Below, one piece after another: positions 35,912 to 44,058 of a DNA stretch of 64,000 nt. The translations under genes and the position numbers were made by a program. The DNA comes from Pseudomonas sp. NFR16 (GTDB lineage Bacteria > Pseudomonadota > Gammaproteobacteria > Pseudomonadales > Pseudomonadaceae), in NCBI RefSeq assembly GCF_900108875.1, contig NZ_FNYJ01000001.1, positions 124,001 through 188,000 of the forward strand, given 5' to 3'. The notes beneath the pieces were generated by a model, which saw only the letters and a list, made by a program, of their open reading frames with translations, was not told the origin of the DNA and did not search any database. Each line of letters begins with the position of its first letter. Position 1 is the stretch's first letter.

Positions 35912-35927
35912 CATTGAAAATTCAATG
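35912..35927. promoter_or_regulatory. Inverted repeat, possible LysR operator
   Basis: CATTGAA-AA-TTCAATG forms a perfect seven-base-arm dyad between the divergent molybdenum enzyme and LysR genes. It falls just before an alternative early start of the LysR gene, and its location supports use of the later start at 35956. A role as regulator site is inference. Confidence 0.45.
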
Positions 35928-35955
35928 AATGTGTATTGCGATATTGAGAAAATCG

Positions 35956-36873
35956 ATGCTCCCGACGTTGAAACAACTGCAGCACTTCATTGCGATTGCC
36001 GACACCGGGCAAGTGTCCAGGGCTGCCCAGCGCTGTCACGTCACCCAGTCGTCGATGACCGCCTCTCTGAAAACGCTGGAAACCACCGTGGGCGCGACGT
36101 TGTTCACGCGCCACGCGGCGGGCGTCCGACTGACCGAGGCAGGGGATCGTTTTCTGCGGCACGCCCAGCAAGTCGAAGTCGTCATGCGCGAAGCGATGGA
36201 CTCCGTTGCGCTACGGCCCTCGCAAGCCACCGGCCCGATCAGGATCGGCGTGACCGAGACGATCTCGGCGTACGTGCTGTCGGCTGTCATGAAGGCGCTT
36301 GAAAAGAAGTTTCCCGGGCTGGTGCCGACCTTCATGGAGCTTGAGCGCAGCGAGGTCGAGGCGGGCGTTCGCCAGGGCACGCTGGAAATGGCCCTGTTGC
36401 TGGCCTCGAACCTGCCGGCCAATGAGTCCCTGCAATGCCAGCCGTTGATCCGTTCTCCCCGGCAACTCTGGGCCCCGCCTGAGCACCCACTGATGGTGGC
36501 CGATCGGGTCGGCCTGGCAGACGTGGCCACGTATCGTTACATCCTGCTGGACATGGATGAACACGTGTCCACTGTCGATAAATACTGGCGCGAATACCAC
36601 CTGAGGCCGGATGTCGGGTTTCGCAGTTCTTCGATCGAGGCGGTGCGCAGTCTGGTGGCGTCGGGGCAGGGCGTGACGATTCTGTCTGATCTGGTTTACC
36701 GTCCCTGGTCACTGGACGGTCATCGCATCGTGCGGCGTCAGTTGGCCGATCCCGTGCCGTCGATGGACGTAGGACTGGTCTGGGACTCGGCGCGGCCCCA
36801 CAGCCGGAATTTCTTCGAAGTGAAGGACTACTTGTCCAGCTCCTTCAGGGACATGCTGAGAATGTCGGCCTGA
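35956..36873 (+). CDS. LysR-family transcriptional regulator
   Basis: This 305-residue LysR protein begins MLPTLKQLQHFIAIAD, the usual LysR N-terminus, with an HTH at about residues 4-62 (QVSRAAQRCHVTQSSMTASL) and a C-terminal effector domain of the CynR/CbbR-like kind. The start at 35956 was preferred over 35929 because it gives the canonical start and does not overlap the nearby dyad. It is divergent from the molybdenum enzyme operon and likely controls it. Confidence 0.85.
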   Translation: MLPTLKQLQHFIAIADTGQVSRAAQRCHVTQSSMTASLKTLETTVGATLFTRHAAGVRLTEAGDRFLRHAQQVEVVMREAMDSVALRPSQATGPIRIGVTETISAYVLSAVMKALEKKFPGLVPTFMELERSEVEAGVRQGTLEMALLLASNLPANESLQCQPLIRSPRQLWAPPEHPLMVADRVGLADVATYRYILLDMDEHVSTVDKYWREYHLRPDVGFRSSSIEAVRSLVASGQGVTILSDLVYRPWSLDGHRIVRRQLADPVPSMDVGLVWDSARPHSRNFFEVKDYLSSSFRDMLRMSA

Positions 36874-36882
36874 CAAGTGCGT

Positions 36883-36901
36883 TGATATGAGAATCATTAG
36901 C
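36883..36901. promoter_or_regulatory. Fur box
   Basis: The 19-base site centred on GAGAATCATTAGC matches the classic Fur consensus (GATAATGATAATCATTATC) at 13 of 19 positions and its 3' half at 11 of 13. It lies immediately upstream of the ECF sigma factor gene, as expected for an iron-repressed siderophore signalling system. Confidence 0.75.
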
Positions 36902-36935
36902 AACTATGATCCGGCCTTCTTTCGGGAGGCGGGTA

Positions 36936-37442
36936 GTGAGCGAGGATCGTCTGGGGCTTCTCTATGCAGAGCACAATAGCTGGCTGAAAGGCTGGATTTA
37001 TCGTCGTCTGGGTTGCACCAGTCAGGCGGCAGACCTGGCGCAGGACACCTTTCTTCGCATCCTCAGTTCGCAACGTAAAACTGGCGAAAGGCTGAACCTG
37101 GACAGTCCGCGGGCCTATCTGGCGACGGTGGGCCAGCGGCTGATCTGCGATTACTTCCGCCGGCATTCGCTGGAGCGGGCGTACCTGGACATGCTCGCCA
37201 CCCTGCCAGAAACCTTTTCACTCTCGCCAGAAGAACAGTGGGAATTGCGCGAAACCCTGTTCCAGCTCGATGCATTGCTCGATCGCTTGAAGCCTGTGGT
37301 ACGGACAGTGTTCCTGCTCGCGCAGCTGGATGGCTTGACCTACCTGCAGATCGCCCGTCAGTTGGGCATCGGCGAGCGCTCGGTGAAACGTCATATGGCG
37401 ACTGCGTTCGAGGCCTGCATCCTCTGGGAAATCGAGCAGTGA
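36936..37442 (+). CDS. ECF sigma factor, FecI-like
   Basis: This 168-residue sigma-70 family protein of the extracytoplasmic-function group has region 2 (about residues 5-70; DLAQDTFLRILSS, RAYLATVGQRLICDYFRR) and region 4 (about 105-165; GLTYLQIARQLGIGERSVKRHM), the pattern of the FecI iron-signalling subgroup. Translation probably starts at GTG 36936, preceded by GGGAGGCGGGT; an ATG at 36906 is in frame but lacks a spacing-correct site. The stop overlaps the anti-sigma gene by one base (TGATG). It is expected to drive transcription of the adjacent TonB receptor. Confidence 0.87.
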   Translation: MSEDRLGLLYAEHNSWLKGWIYRRLGCTSQAADLAQDTFLRILSSQRKTGERLNLDSPRAYLATVGQRLICDYFRRHSLERAYLDMLATLPETFSLSPEEQWELRETLFQLDALLDRLKPVVRTVFLLAQLDGLTYLQIARQLGIGERSVKRHMATAFEACILWEIEQ

Positions 37443-38380
37443 TGTCGGCGCCTGCATCGATCAGTCGTGACGTTGCGCGTCAGGCCGCCCAGTGGTTGGT
37501 GCTGATGCATGACCAACCGCTGAGCGCTGCGCAGCATCAGGCCTGGACGCGCTGGCGCGCCGCCGACCCCGAACATGAACGCGCCTGGCAGCGCGCGCAG
37601 CACGTGCAACAACAGCTCAAAGGCCTTCCTCCTTCGATGGCCAAAGGCACACTCAACCGAGAGCGGCGTCAGGCGTTGAAGACCTTGCTGGTGCTGGGCG
37701 TGATGTCGCCCGCCGCCTTTCTGGGGTATCGATTTGGCGCCGGTCAGGGCTGGATGGCCGACTACCGGACCGCCACGGGCGAACGCCAGCAGATCACCCT
37801 GGCTGACGGCAGCGTGGTAAACCTGAACACCGACAGTGCAATCGACGTTCGATTCGATGCCGGTCAGCGCCTGATCCGTCTGGTGCGTGGAGAGATTTTC
37901 ATCAGCACCGGCCTGGACGCGGCGCGACGGCCCTTGCGAGTGGCCAGCGAACAGGGCGTGCTGGAGCCGTTGGGGACGCGTTTCAGCGTGCGCCAGCTTG
38001 AAGGCGTTACGCAATTGGCGGTGTTGCAAGGCTGGGTGCGGGCGACCCCGAGCCACGCCGCGCCTCAGGTTATCGAAAGCGGCGAACAACTGCAGTTCAG
38101 CGCCGCGGCGTTCGGTCCTGTGCGTCCGGCCAGCGAAGTGGCTACGCGCTGGACCGAAGGCCAACTGGTGGCCGAAAACCTGCGGCTGGGCGAGTTCCTC
38201 GCCGAGCTGGGGCGTTATCGCCCTGGCCGGTTGCACTGTGACGACAGCGCATCGGCGCTGCGTATCAGCGGTGGCTTCCAGCTCGATAACAGCGACGCCA
38301 TTCTCGCGGCCTTGCCAGACACCTTGCCCGTGACCGTGAGTTATCGAACCCGTTATTGGGTGACGGTCAGCAGAGCATGA
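37442..38380 (+). CDS. FecR-type anti-sigma factor
   Basis: This 312-residue protein has an N-terminal cytosolic segment (DUF4880-like; ARQAAQWLVLMHDQPLSA) that binds sigma, one membrane helix near residue 80 (LKTLLVLGVMSPAAFLGYRF), and a periplasmic FecR domain (about 105-200; LADGSVVNLNTDSAIDVRF) with a C-terminal DUF4974-like part. It transmits the signal from the TonB receptor to the sigma factor across the inner membrane. Its start overlaps the stop of the sigma gene by one base, suggesting coupled translation. Confidence 0.88.
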   Translation: MSAPASISRDVARQAAQWLVLMHDQPLSAAQHQAWTRWRAADPEHERAWQRAQHVQQQLKGLPPSMAKGTLNRERRQALKTLLVLGVMSPAAFLGYRFGAGQGWMADYRTATGERQQITLADGSVVNLNTDSAIDVRFDAGQRLIRLVRGEIFISTGLDAARRPLRVASEQGVLEPLGTRFSVRQLEGVTQLAVLQGWVRATPSHAAPQVIESGEQLQFSAAAFGPVRPASEVATRWTEGQLVAENLRLGEFLAELGRYRPGRLHCDDSASALRISGGFQLDNSDAILAALPDTLPVTVSYRTRYWVTVSRA

Positions 38381-38410
38381 TTTTTTTTGGCCCGTTTTTT
38401 CAAGGCGCTC

Positions 38411-38444
38411 GTCCTTGGTAGTGAATCTGTAATCACCCAAGGAC
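38411..38444 (+). promoter_or_regulatory. Hairpin over the ribosome-binding site of the siderophore receptor
   Basis: GTCCTTGG at 38411-38418 and CCAAGGAC at 38437-38444 form an eight-base-pair stem with an 18-base loop. The right arm contains AAGGA, the probable Shine-Dalgarno sequence for the ATG at 38454 (nine bases downstream). A stem-loop in the leader RNA would hide the ribosome-binding site. Whether this is regulatory is not shown. Confidence 0.45.
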
Positions 38445-38453
38445 ATTCGCTCC

Positions 38454-40871
38454 ATGAAACATCCCAGCATCCCGCGCGCGACCACGTGCAACACCCTTGC
38501 AGTGTCATTACTGACTTTTGCGCTGGCCACTCAGCCGTTGCATGCCCTGGCAGACGAAGCGATCCGGCATTACAGCGTCCAGCCCGCGACGCTGGCCCAG
38601 GCGATCACCCGCTTCAGCGCGCAGGCAAAAATCACCGTGCAATTCGCCCCGGAACTGGCGCAGGGCTTGAATTCGCAGGGACTGGAGGGTGACTACGACA
38701 CACAGAAAGGGCTCGCGGTGCTGCTCGCAGGTTCCGGCCTTGCGGCGGTGCAGCTGGGGGACGGCGTTTACGGATTGGTCAGAGTGCCCACTCAGGACAG
38801 CGGTGTGGTCACGCTGTCGGACGTCGATATCAACGGCAGCCGTCCCGATGCCGATGGCTCGGAGGCTGCGGGTTATGTGAGCGAACACGTCAACAACGTG
38901 GGGGCGCTGGGTGGCATGAAGCTGCAGGACACGCCTTATTCCATGAGCGTGACTTCTCAGGCGCTGCTCAAGAACCTGCAGGCGACCTCGACCGACGATG
39001 TGTTCAAACACAACCCTTTTGCCCAGTTGTATTCGCCCAAGAGTGCCGGCTACGCCAGTGCTATCACCATTCGCGGTTTTGGCGGCTCGTCCAGCCTCAA
39101 CATAGCCAACGACGGGCTGCGTTTCAGCACGCTGGCCGATGGCGGCAACTTCATCGAAGACACTGAACAGCTGGAAGTGGTGACGGGCCTGACCGGGTTT
39201 CTGTACGGCCCGGCTTCCCCCGGCGGCTTGGCGAACTATGTGCTCAAACGCCCAACTTACCAGCGCTACAACAGCGTCACGCTGGGCAATGCAGGGGGCG
39301 AAAGCTACTATTTGCACGGCGACTTCGGCGGCCCGATCGACACGCAAGGCAAATTCGCCTACCGGCTCAACGTGTTGACGCAGGATGGCGAGACTGCAAT
39401 CGACTTGCAAAAGCGCCGTCGGCAGATGATCAGCCTGGCACTGGACTGGAACATCAGTGACGATCTGCAGGTGCAGTTCGACGCGTCCCATAAGGAAAAC
39501 CGCACCCGGGGCCTGACCAGCTATTGGTACTTCGCCGATGAGGCCTATCGTCCACGCGCCTCTTCACTGGATGCCGACAAGCTCTACAGCCAGAAGTGGG
39601 CGTTCTCCGACAACGAGACCGACAAGGCCGGCGTGCGGGCCAACTGGCGCCTGAACGACACGTTCAGTCTGCGTGGGGCATTCGCGGCTCAGCAATACAC
39701 TCAGGAGTACACCTACACCGGCCCGCAGGTCGATGCGCCCGGTCAGTACACCCAACCGCTGTACGCGTTCGCGCCCCTTCAGACTCAGGAATATTCAGGC
39801 TATCTGTTCCTGGACTCGCAGTTCGTGACCGGCCCGCTGGACCACAAGGTGACGCTGGGCTATCAGGGCAATACGGCGCGTACGTTGATGTACGAGGACC
39901 ACATCCCGGATCTGCAATACAGCTCGGTGATCGGTAGCGCCGTGCCGCTGGACGACCAGCCGCAAGTGAGCAAGCCGGATTATTCGGTCGGTCACGGCGC
40001 TCGACACATCTCCAGTACCAGCGACACGCAGAACGTGTTGATCGGCGACATCATCACCTTCAACGAGCAGTGGTCGACGATCCTCGGGGCGACCCACACC
40101 CGCATCACCAGTTACAACAATGACTTCGTCTATTCCGCGACGCCGCGCAAGACCCGTTATGACAAAAGCCTGACCTCTCCCAGCGTGTCGCTGATCTACA
40201 AACCGGTCCCCTGGCTGACGACCTACGTCACCTACATCGAAGGTCTGCAGAGCAGCGGGGTGGCACCGGCCAGGGCCGTCAATGCCGGAACCGCGCTGGC
40301 TCCGCAGATCAGCGAGCAGTACGAGATCGGGGCCAAGGCCAGCATCGGCGAAACGCTGGTGACCCTGGCGCTGTTCAGTATCGACAAGCCCAACACCTAC
40401 ACCAACAGTGCCCGGGTCTTCGTTCAGGATGGCCGCCAGGAAAACAATGGCATGGAGTTCAGCGTGACGGGCAAGGTGACCCCGCAGCTGACACTCGTCA
40501 GCGGCTTCACGCTGCTCGATCCGGAAGTGAAGAAGGGCGCAACGCCGGCCAACGATGGCAACTCGCCGATCAACGTGGCCAAACAACTGGCCAAGGTCTA
40601 TGCCGAATACGACGTGGCCTCCGCGCCAGGCTTTGCCGTGACCGGCGGTGCGTTCTATACCGGCAAGCAATACGCCGACGAAGCCAATGACTACACGTTG
40701 CCGGCCTTTACCACCTTCGATGCAGGTGCCCGCTACCGCCTGCCGCTGGGCGATGAGGCCCTGACCCTGCGGTTGAATGTGAGTAACCTGACGGACAAGA
40801 AATACTGGCTCAACACCAGTTACCTGGGTGATCCCCGAACCGTGGCGTTCTCTGCACAATTCGAGTTCTGA
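38454..40871 (+). CDS. TonB-dependent siderophore receptor with signalling domain
   Basis: This 805-residue outer-membrane protein has a signal peptide (residues 1-34, cleaving near Ala-Leu-Ala), an N-terminal STN signalling domain (about 35-105; IRHYSVQPATLAQAITRFSA), a plug domain (about 145-265) and a beta-barrel ending in the typical C-terminal Phe (SAQFEF). The STN domain plus the adjacent FecI/FecR pair shows it signals siderophore binding to the cytoplasm (FpvA/FoxA/FiuA type). Which siderophore it binds cannot be told. The gene lies 73 bases after the FecR gene and has a hairpin over its ribosome-binding site. Confidence 0.9.
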   Translation: MKHPSIPRATTCNTLAVSLLTFALATQPLHALADEAIRHYSVQPATLAQAITRFSAQAKITVQFAPELAQGLNSQGLEGDYDTQKGLAVLLAGSGLAAVQLGDGVYGLVRVPTQDSGVVTLSDVDINGSRPDADGSEAAGYVSEHVNNVGALGGMKLQDTPYSMSVTSQALLKNLQATSTDDVFKHNPFAQLYSPKSAGYASAITIRGFGGSSSLNIANDGLRFSTLADGGNFIEDTEQLEVVTGLTGFLYGPASPGGLANYVLKRPTYQRYNSVTLGNAGGESYYLHGDFGGPIDTQGKFAYRLNVLTQDGETAIDLQKRRRQMISLALDWNISDDLQVQFDASHKENRTRGLTSYWYFADEAYRPRASSLDADKLYSQKWAFSDNETDKAGVRANWRLNDTFSLRGAFAAQQYTQEYTYTGPQVDAPGQYTQPLYAFAPLQTQEYSGYLFLDSQFVTGPLDHKVTLGYQGNTARTLMYEDHIPDLQYSSVIGSAVPLDDQPQVSKPDYSVGHGARHISSTSDTQNVLIGDIITFNEQWSTILGATHTRITSYNNDFVYSATPRKTRYDKSLTSPSVSLIYKPVPWLTTYVTYIEGLQSSGVAPARAVNAGTALAPQISEQYEIGAKASIGETLVTLALFSIDKPNTYTNSARVFVQDGRQENNGMEFSVTGKVTPQLTLVSGFTLLDPEVKKGATPANDGNSPINVAKQLAKVYAEYDVASAPGFAVTGGAFYTGKQYADEANDYTLPAFTTFDAGARYRLPLGDEALTLRLNVSNLTDKKYWLNTSYLGDPRTVAFSAQFEF

Positions 40872-41065
40872 TGACCCGTCGTGCAGACGACGCACGCCTG
40901 AAAATGGTCAGGAAGGGAAGGGGGAAGGCGCCGCAAGCCAGGCGGTTGGCCCCTTCCAGCCTCGACAGCCGGGCGGGCGTGCCCACGTCGACGTGCTGCT
41001 GCAGCACCCTCTGCTGCCCGGGCGGACGATGCCCACGGCATCGACCGCCCCGAGGGCGAATCACA

Positions 41066-41989
41066 TCAGGCGGGCAGAACCACTGAAGAGCGCGGGTCCT
41101 GGGCCAGGGCGCGCAACGCCGCTGCCACTTCCTCCAGTGCTTCACCTTGAAGGTCCAGCAAGGGGTGGCGGACCGAGCCGCCTTTGAATCCACGCAGGTT
41201 CATGATCGCTTTGGTGGTTTGCGGCTGACCGTGCTTGCGTGCCAGTTCGCGCAACGGGAACCAGAGGCGATGCAATTCGATCGCCCGCTTGGCGTCGCCG
41301 TTCTGGATCGCTCGGAACGTGGCCAGAATGAGCTCCGGCAGTGCGCCGCTGTTGGTGGAACTGATGCCGTCGAAGCCCGCCATCATCGGACCGCTGAATA
41401 CCAGGTCGGACGCGCAGAACAGGCGTACTTTGCCGCCCAGTTTGTTGGCGATGCGATCGATCACGGTCGGCGTCAGATCACCCTGTTTCAGACCGACGAC
41501 GCCTTCGATGGCGGCCAGTTGTTCGATTACCGAGACCGAAAGCGTGATGCCGATGCCTGGCGCGTTGTAGATGAGGATGCCGGTTTTCGACAACGGCGCC
41601 ATTTCCTTGAAGAACGCGACGATCTGAGCGTCAGTGATTTCCGAGACGAACGGCGGCGTGACCATCGGCAGACCACCCAGATCGCCGGCCAGTTGCGTCA
41701 GTTCCCGCACCACGCGGCTGTCTGAACCGGCCGTGCAGAGCATGACCGGCACTCGGTCACCGACGATGTCCATGACCTTGCGGAACATGTCGGCACGCTC
41801 GGTGGTGCTCATGACCGGGAATTCGCCGTACGTCCCGCCAATCAGCAAGCCGTCATAACCCAGCGCGATGACCCGTTCGATGTTCTCGGCCATCGCGGCG
41901 TAGTCGAATTCGCCGGTGGCCGTGAACGGCGTGACGGTGATGTTGAAGATGCCGTGGAGGCGTTCGCGACACTCTTGAAGGCTTTGCAT
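41066..41989 (-). CDS. DapA-family lyase/aldolase
   Basis: This 307-residue protein is a member of the dihydrodipicolinate synthase / N-acetylneuraminate lyase family: the GTYGEFPVMSTTER loop, a Tyr in GILIYNAPGIG and the Schiff-base Lys in VVGLKQGD. Only some members are true DHDPS; in catabolic clusters they act as pyruvate-forming aldolases or dehydratases. It is divergent from a GntR regulator and shares an operator-like sequence with it, so it is probably part of the catabolic regulon that runs to 51 kb. Confidence 0.87.
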   Translation of the reverse strand: MQSLQECRERLHGIFNITVTPFTATGEFDYAAMAENIERVIALGYDGLLIGGTYGEFPVMSTTERADMFRKVMDIVGDRVPVMLCTAGSDSRVVRELTQLAGDLGGLPMVTPPFVSEITDAQIVAFFKEMAPLSKTGILIYNAPGIGITLSVSVIEQLAAIEGVVGLKQGDLTPTVIDRIANKLGGKVRLFCASDLVFSGPMMAGFDGISSTNSGALPELILATFRAIQNGDAKRAIELHRLWFPLRELARKHGQPQTTKAIMNLRGFKGGSVRHPLLDLQGEALEEVAAALRALAQDPRSSVVLPA

Positions 41990-42029
41990 GCTTGAGTTCC
42001 TGAGGGGATGTTCGTAGAAGGCGGGCTGA

Positions 42030-42060
42030 TATTGTATTATTTGTAATCATATGTACAATA
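42030..42060. promoter_or_regulatory. Operator-like dyad A of the GntR regulon
   Basis: TATTGTA (42030-42036) and TACAATA (42054-42060) form a perfect inverted repeat between the divergent DapA-family and GntR genes. The first 29 bases match the site at 51192-51220 in 20 positions, sharing TATTG and TATTTGTA. This fits a GntR/FCD operator, and autoregulation with control of the lyase is likely. Confidence 0.65.
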
Positions 42061-42165
42061 AAATTTCTTCGGGCAAAGCGCTCCGCATGGCTGATGCTCA
42101 TGAGCTAACGGATGGGCGTCCTTGGTAAGATGTGCGCACTTTTATCGTCTCGGGGTTCACTTTCC

Positions 42166-43131
42166 ATGGCTTCGTCAAAGGGTCAGAACAGCCGCCGGCT
42201 GGCTAACCAGATTCTTGATTTTGTGCGCAAGGCGCGCTTCGAGCCTGGCCATCACCTGCGCGAACAACAGATTGCCGATCTGCTGGGCGTGTCCCGCACG
42301 CCTACCCGAAACGCCCTGAATCTGCTGGTCGCCGAGGGCATCGTGGAGACCCGGCGCAATCAGGGGTTCTTCCTGCTCAAAGCCTTCGACGCCCTGCAGC
42401 GCGTCGAGCTGGCCGTGGGCTCCAGCGTGGAGGACTCGCTGTTCGAACGTCTGGTCAATGACCGGCTCAGCGGGGCGATCCCCAATTCTCTGACGCAGAC
42501 AGAAATCGCCCGCCGCTACGACGTGGATCGCGTCACGCTGATGAAAACCCTGACGCGCATGGCCGAAGACGGCCTGCTGATTCGCAACAAGGGGCATGGC
42601 TGGAGCTTCCTGCCGACGCTGGACGACGCTGCATTGCGCAGCGGTTATCAGTTCCGCCTGATGGTTGAGCCGGCGAACTTTCTGCAGCCGGAATTCCGGC
42701 CCAATGCCGCCGCGCTGGAACGCTCGCGCCTTCAGCACCTTTACCTGGCCAGTCATTCGGACTCCTCGGCGGTGAGCAATGCCCAGCTGTTTGAAACCGA
42801 TGCGCAGTTTCACGAGATGTTCGCCGAATTCGGCGGCAACACTTTTGTGATTCAGGCGATTCAGCAGCAGAACCGCCTGCGCAAGCTGCTCGAATTCGCC
42901 GGCTACGCCAACCGTCGCCGGGTGCGCGACTGGTGCGCCGAACACTTGGCGATCATCGATGCCGTTGCCACCGGGCGCTACGCCGACGCCAGCGAGCTGA
43001 TGCGCAAACATTTGACTCATGCCGACAGCGCCGCGCTGCCGGGCAAGAAACCGGCGGGCAAAACGCCGGCCAAGACGCCGGCCAAACCCCGCGCCCCGCG
43101 CAAGACAGTCGATCTTTCTGTTCCCGGTTAG
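42166..43131 (+). CDS. GntR-family regulator with two winged-helix units
   Basis: This 321-residue GntR protein has a first winged helix at about residues 10-75 (QIADLLGVSRTPTRNALNLL), a second at about 95-155 (QTEIARRYDVDRVTLMKTLT) and an FCD-like all-helical effector domain at about 165-290. Ordinary GntR/FCD proteins are about 230 residues with one winged helix. The C-terminus ends in a Lys/Pro/Ala-rich tail with repeated KTPAK-like steps. The start at 42166 begins right before the first wHTH; an earlier ATG at 42112 would add 18 residues. It probably controls the surrounding genes through the three 29-base sites. Confidence 0.85.
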   Translation: MASSKGQNSRRLANQILDFVRKARFEPGHHLREQQIADLLGVSRTPTRNALNLLVAEGIVETRRNQGFFLLKAFDALQRVELAVGSSVEDSLFERLVNDRLSGAIPNSLTQTEIARRYDVDRVTLMKTLTRMAEDGLLIRNKGHGWSFLPTLDDAALRSGYQFRLMVEPANFLQPEFRPNAAALERSRLQHLYLASHSDSSAVSNAQLFETDAQFHEMFAEFGGNTFVIQAIQQQNRLRKLLEFAGYANRRRVRDWCAEHLAIIDAVATGRYADASELMRKHLTHADSAALPGKKPAGKTPAKTPAKPRAPRKTVDLSVPG

Positions 43132-43170
43132 CGCCGTCTGGCGCCGGCCTTCACGTAAAACGAGGTTTTC

Positions 43171-43956
43171 ATGGATTTAGGTTTGCGAGGTAAACGTGCA
43201 CTGGTGTTGGGTGCAAGTCGTGGTCTGGGCCTGGCCATCGGCCAATGTCTGGCCGCTGAAGGCGCCATCGTGACGCTGTGCGGCCGCAACCGCGACGCGC
43301 TCGTTCAATCGGCGGGCGCACTGGTCGAAGGCGGCGCCGAAGCCGATTTTCTGCAATTGGACCTCGCCGATCCGGCGCAACGCCGGTCCGCCCTCGACAG
43401 CCTGCTGGCTGATGGTCGCGGCTACGACATCCTGATCAACAACGGCGGCGGGCCAGCACCTGGCGCGGTCGCTGGCGTGGACACCGCGCAATGGCACGCG
43501 GCGTTCGACAGCATGGTCACCGCGCTGTTCGAAATCACCGCCCGCGTGTTGCCAGGCATGCGCGAGCGTGGCTGGGGCCGCGTCATCAATCTGGTGTCCT
43601 CTGGCGTGGTTCAGCCCATCCCCAACCTGGGTGTCTCCAACGCCTTGCGCGCCAGCATCATCGGTTGGGCGAAAACCCTGGCAGCCGAGGTTGCCGCCGA
43701 TGGCGTCACCGTCAACTCGGTCATTCCGGGACGCATTGCCACTGACCGTGTCGGCGAACTGGACGAGGCAGCGGCCAAGCGCAGCGGATCGACCGCAGAC
43801 GCCATCGCCAAGGCTTCACGTGCCACCATTCCCATGGGCCGCTATGGGGAACCTGCAGAATTTGCCGATGCCGTGGCGTTTCTCGCCAGCGGCCGCGCTG
43901 GCTATATCACCGGCACTTCGCTGCGTGTCGACGGCGGCCTGATCCGCAGCACCTGA
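43171..43956 (+). CDS. SDR-family oxidoreductase lacking the usual YxxxK
   Basis: This 261-residue protein has the SDR motif LGASRGLGLAIG near residue 12, NNGGGPAPG at the NNAG position, and a typical C-terminal ITGTSLRVDGG. Where classical SDRs have YxxxK it reads NLGVSNALRASI, so the catalytic Tyr and Lys are absent at their normal places. Related 3-oxoacyl-ACP-reductase-like proteins with this SN-A-R pattern exist, and their mechanism is unclear. It lies 39 bases after the GntR gene on the same strand and probably shares its transcript. Confidence 0.83.
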   Translation: MDLGLRGKRALVLGASRGLGLAIGQCLAAEGAIVTLCGRNRDALVQSAGALVEGGAEADFLQLDLADPAQRRSALDSLLADGRGYDILINNGGGPAPGAVAGVDTAQWHAAFDSMVTALFEITARVLPGMRERGWGRVINLVSSGVVQPIPNLGVSNALRASIIGWAKTLAAEVAADGVTVNSVIPGRIATDRVGELDEAAAKRSGSTADAIAKASRATIPMGRYGEPAEFADAVAFLASGRAGYITGTSLRVDGGLIRST

Positions 43957-43978
43957 CGTCCCTCACCTGATTTTTCCC

Positions 43979-43992
43979 TGCACCGTGGTGCA
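43979..43992. promoter_or_regulatory. Palindrome TGCACC-GT-GGTGCA
   Basis: A perfect 14-base inverted repeat sits 17 bases before the operator-like site at 44009 and about 67 bases before the aminotransferase start. It carries the same TGCAC half-sequence as the operator set. It may be an auxiliary site or a weak terminator element for the upstream SDR. Confidence 0.35.
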
Positions 43993-44008
43993 ACCGGTTT
44001 TTCTGTGT

Positions 44009-44041
44009 CACCAGTTGATTTATATGTGTCAACTGGTGCAA
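44009..44041. promoter_or_regulatory. Operator-like dyad C of the GntR regulon
   Basis: CACCAGTTGA (44009-44018) and TCAACTGGTG (44029-44038) form a perfect ten-base-arm inverted repeat. The 29 bases at 44013-44041 match the site at 51192-51220 in 20 positions, including GTGCAA at the end. It lies about 20 bases before the aminotransferase start, which suggests repression or tight control of that gene. Confidence 0.65.
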
Positions 44042-44058
44042 TTAATGAGAATGCAGAC

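Noticed and set aside
34255..35928. A 557-codon plus-strand open frame
   Set aside because: It is antisense to the molybdenum enzyme's N-terminal half and has no recognisable domain.
37391..38530. A 379-codon minus-strand open frame
   Set aside because: It is antisense to the FecR-type gene, which has a clear domain pattern and coupling to the sigma gene.
41066..41989. True lysine-biosynthetic DHDPS (dapA)
   Set aside because: Family motifs fit, but the gene sits in a catabolic cluster and is divergent from a GntR regulator, so a biosynthetic name is not supported.
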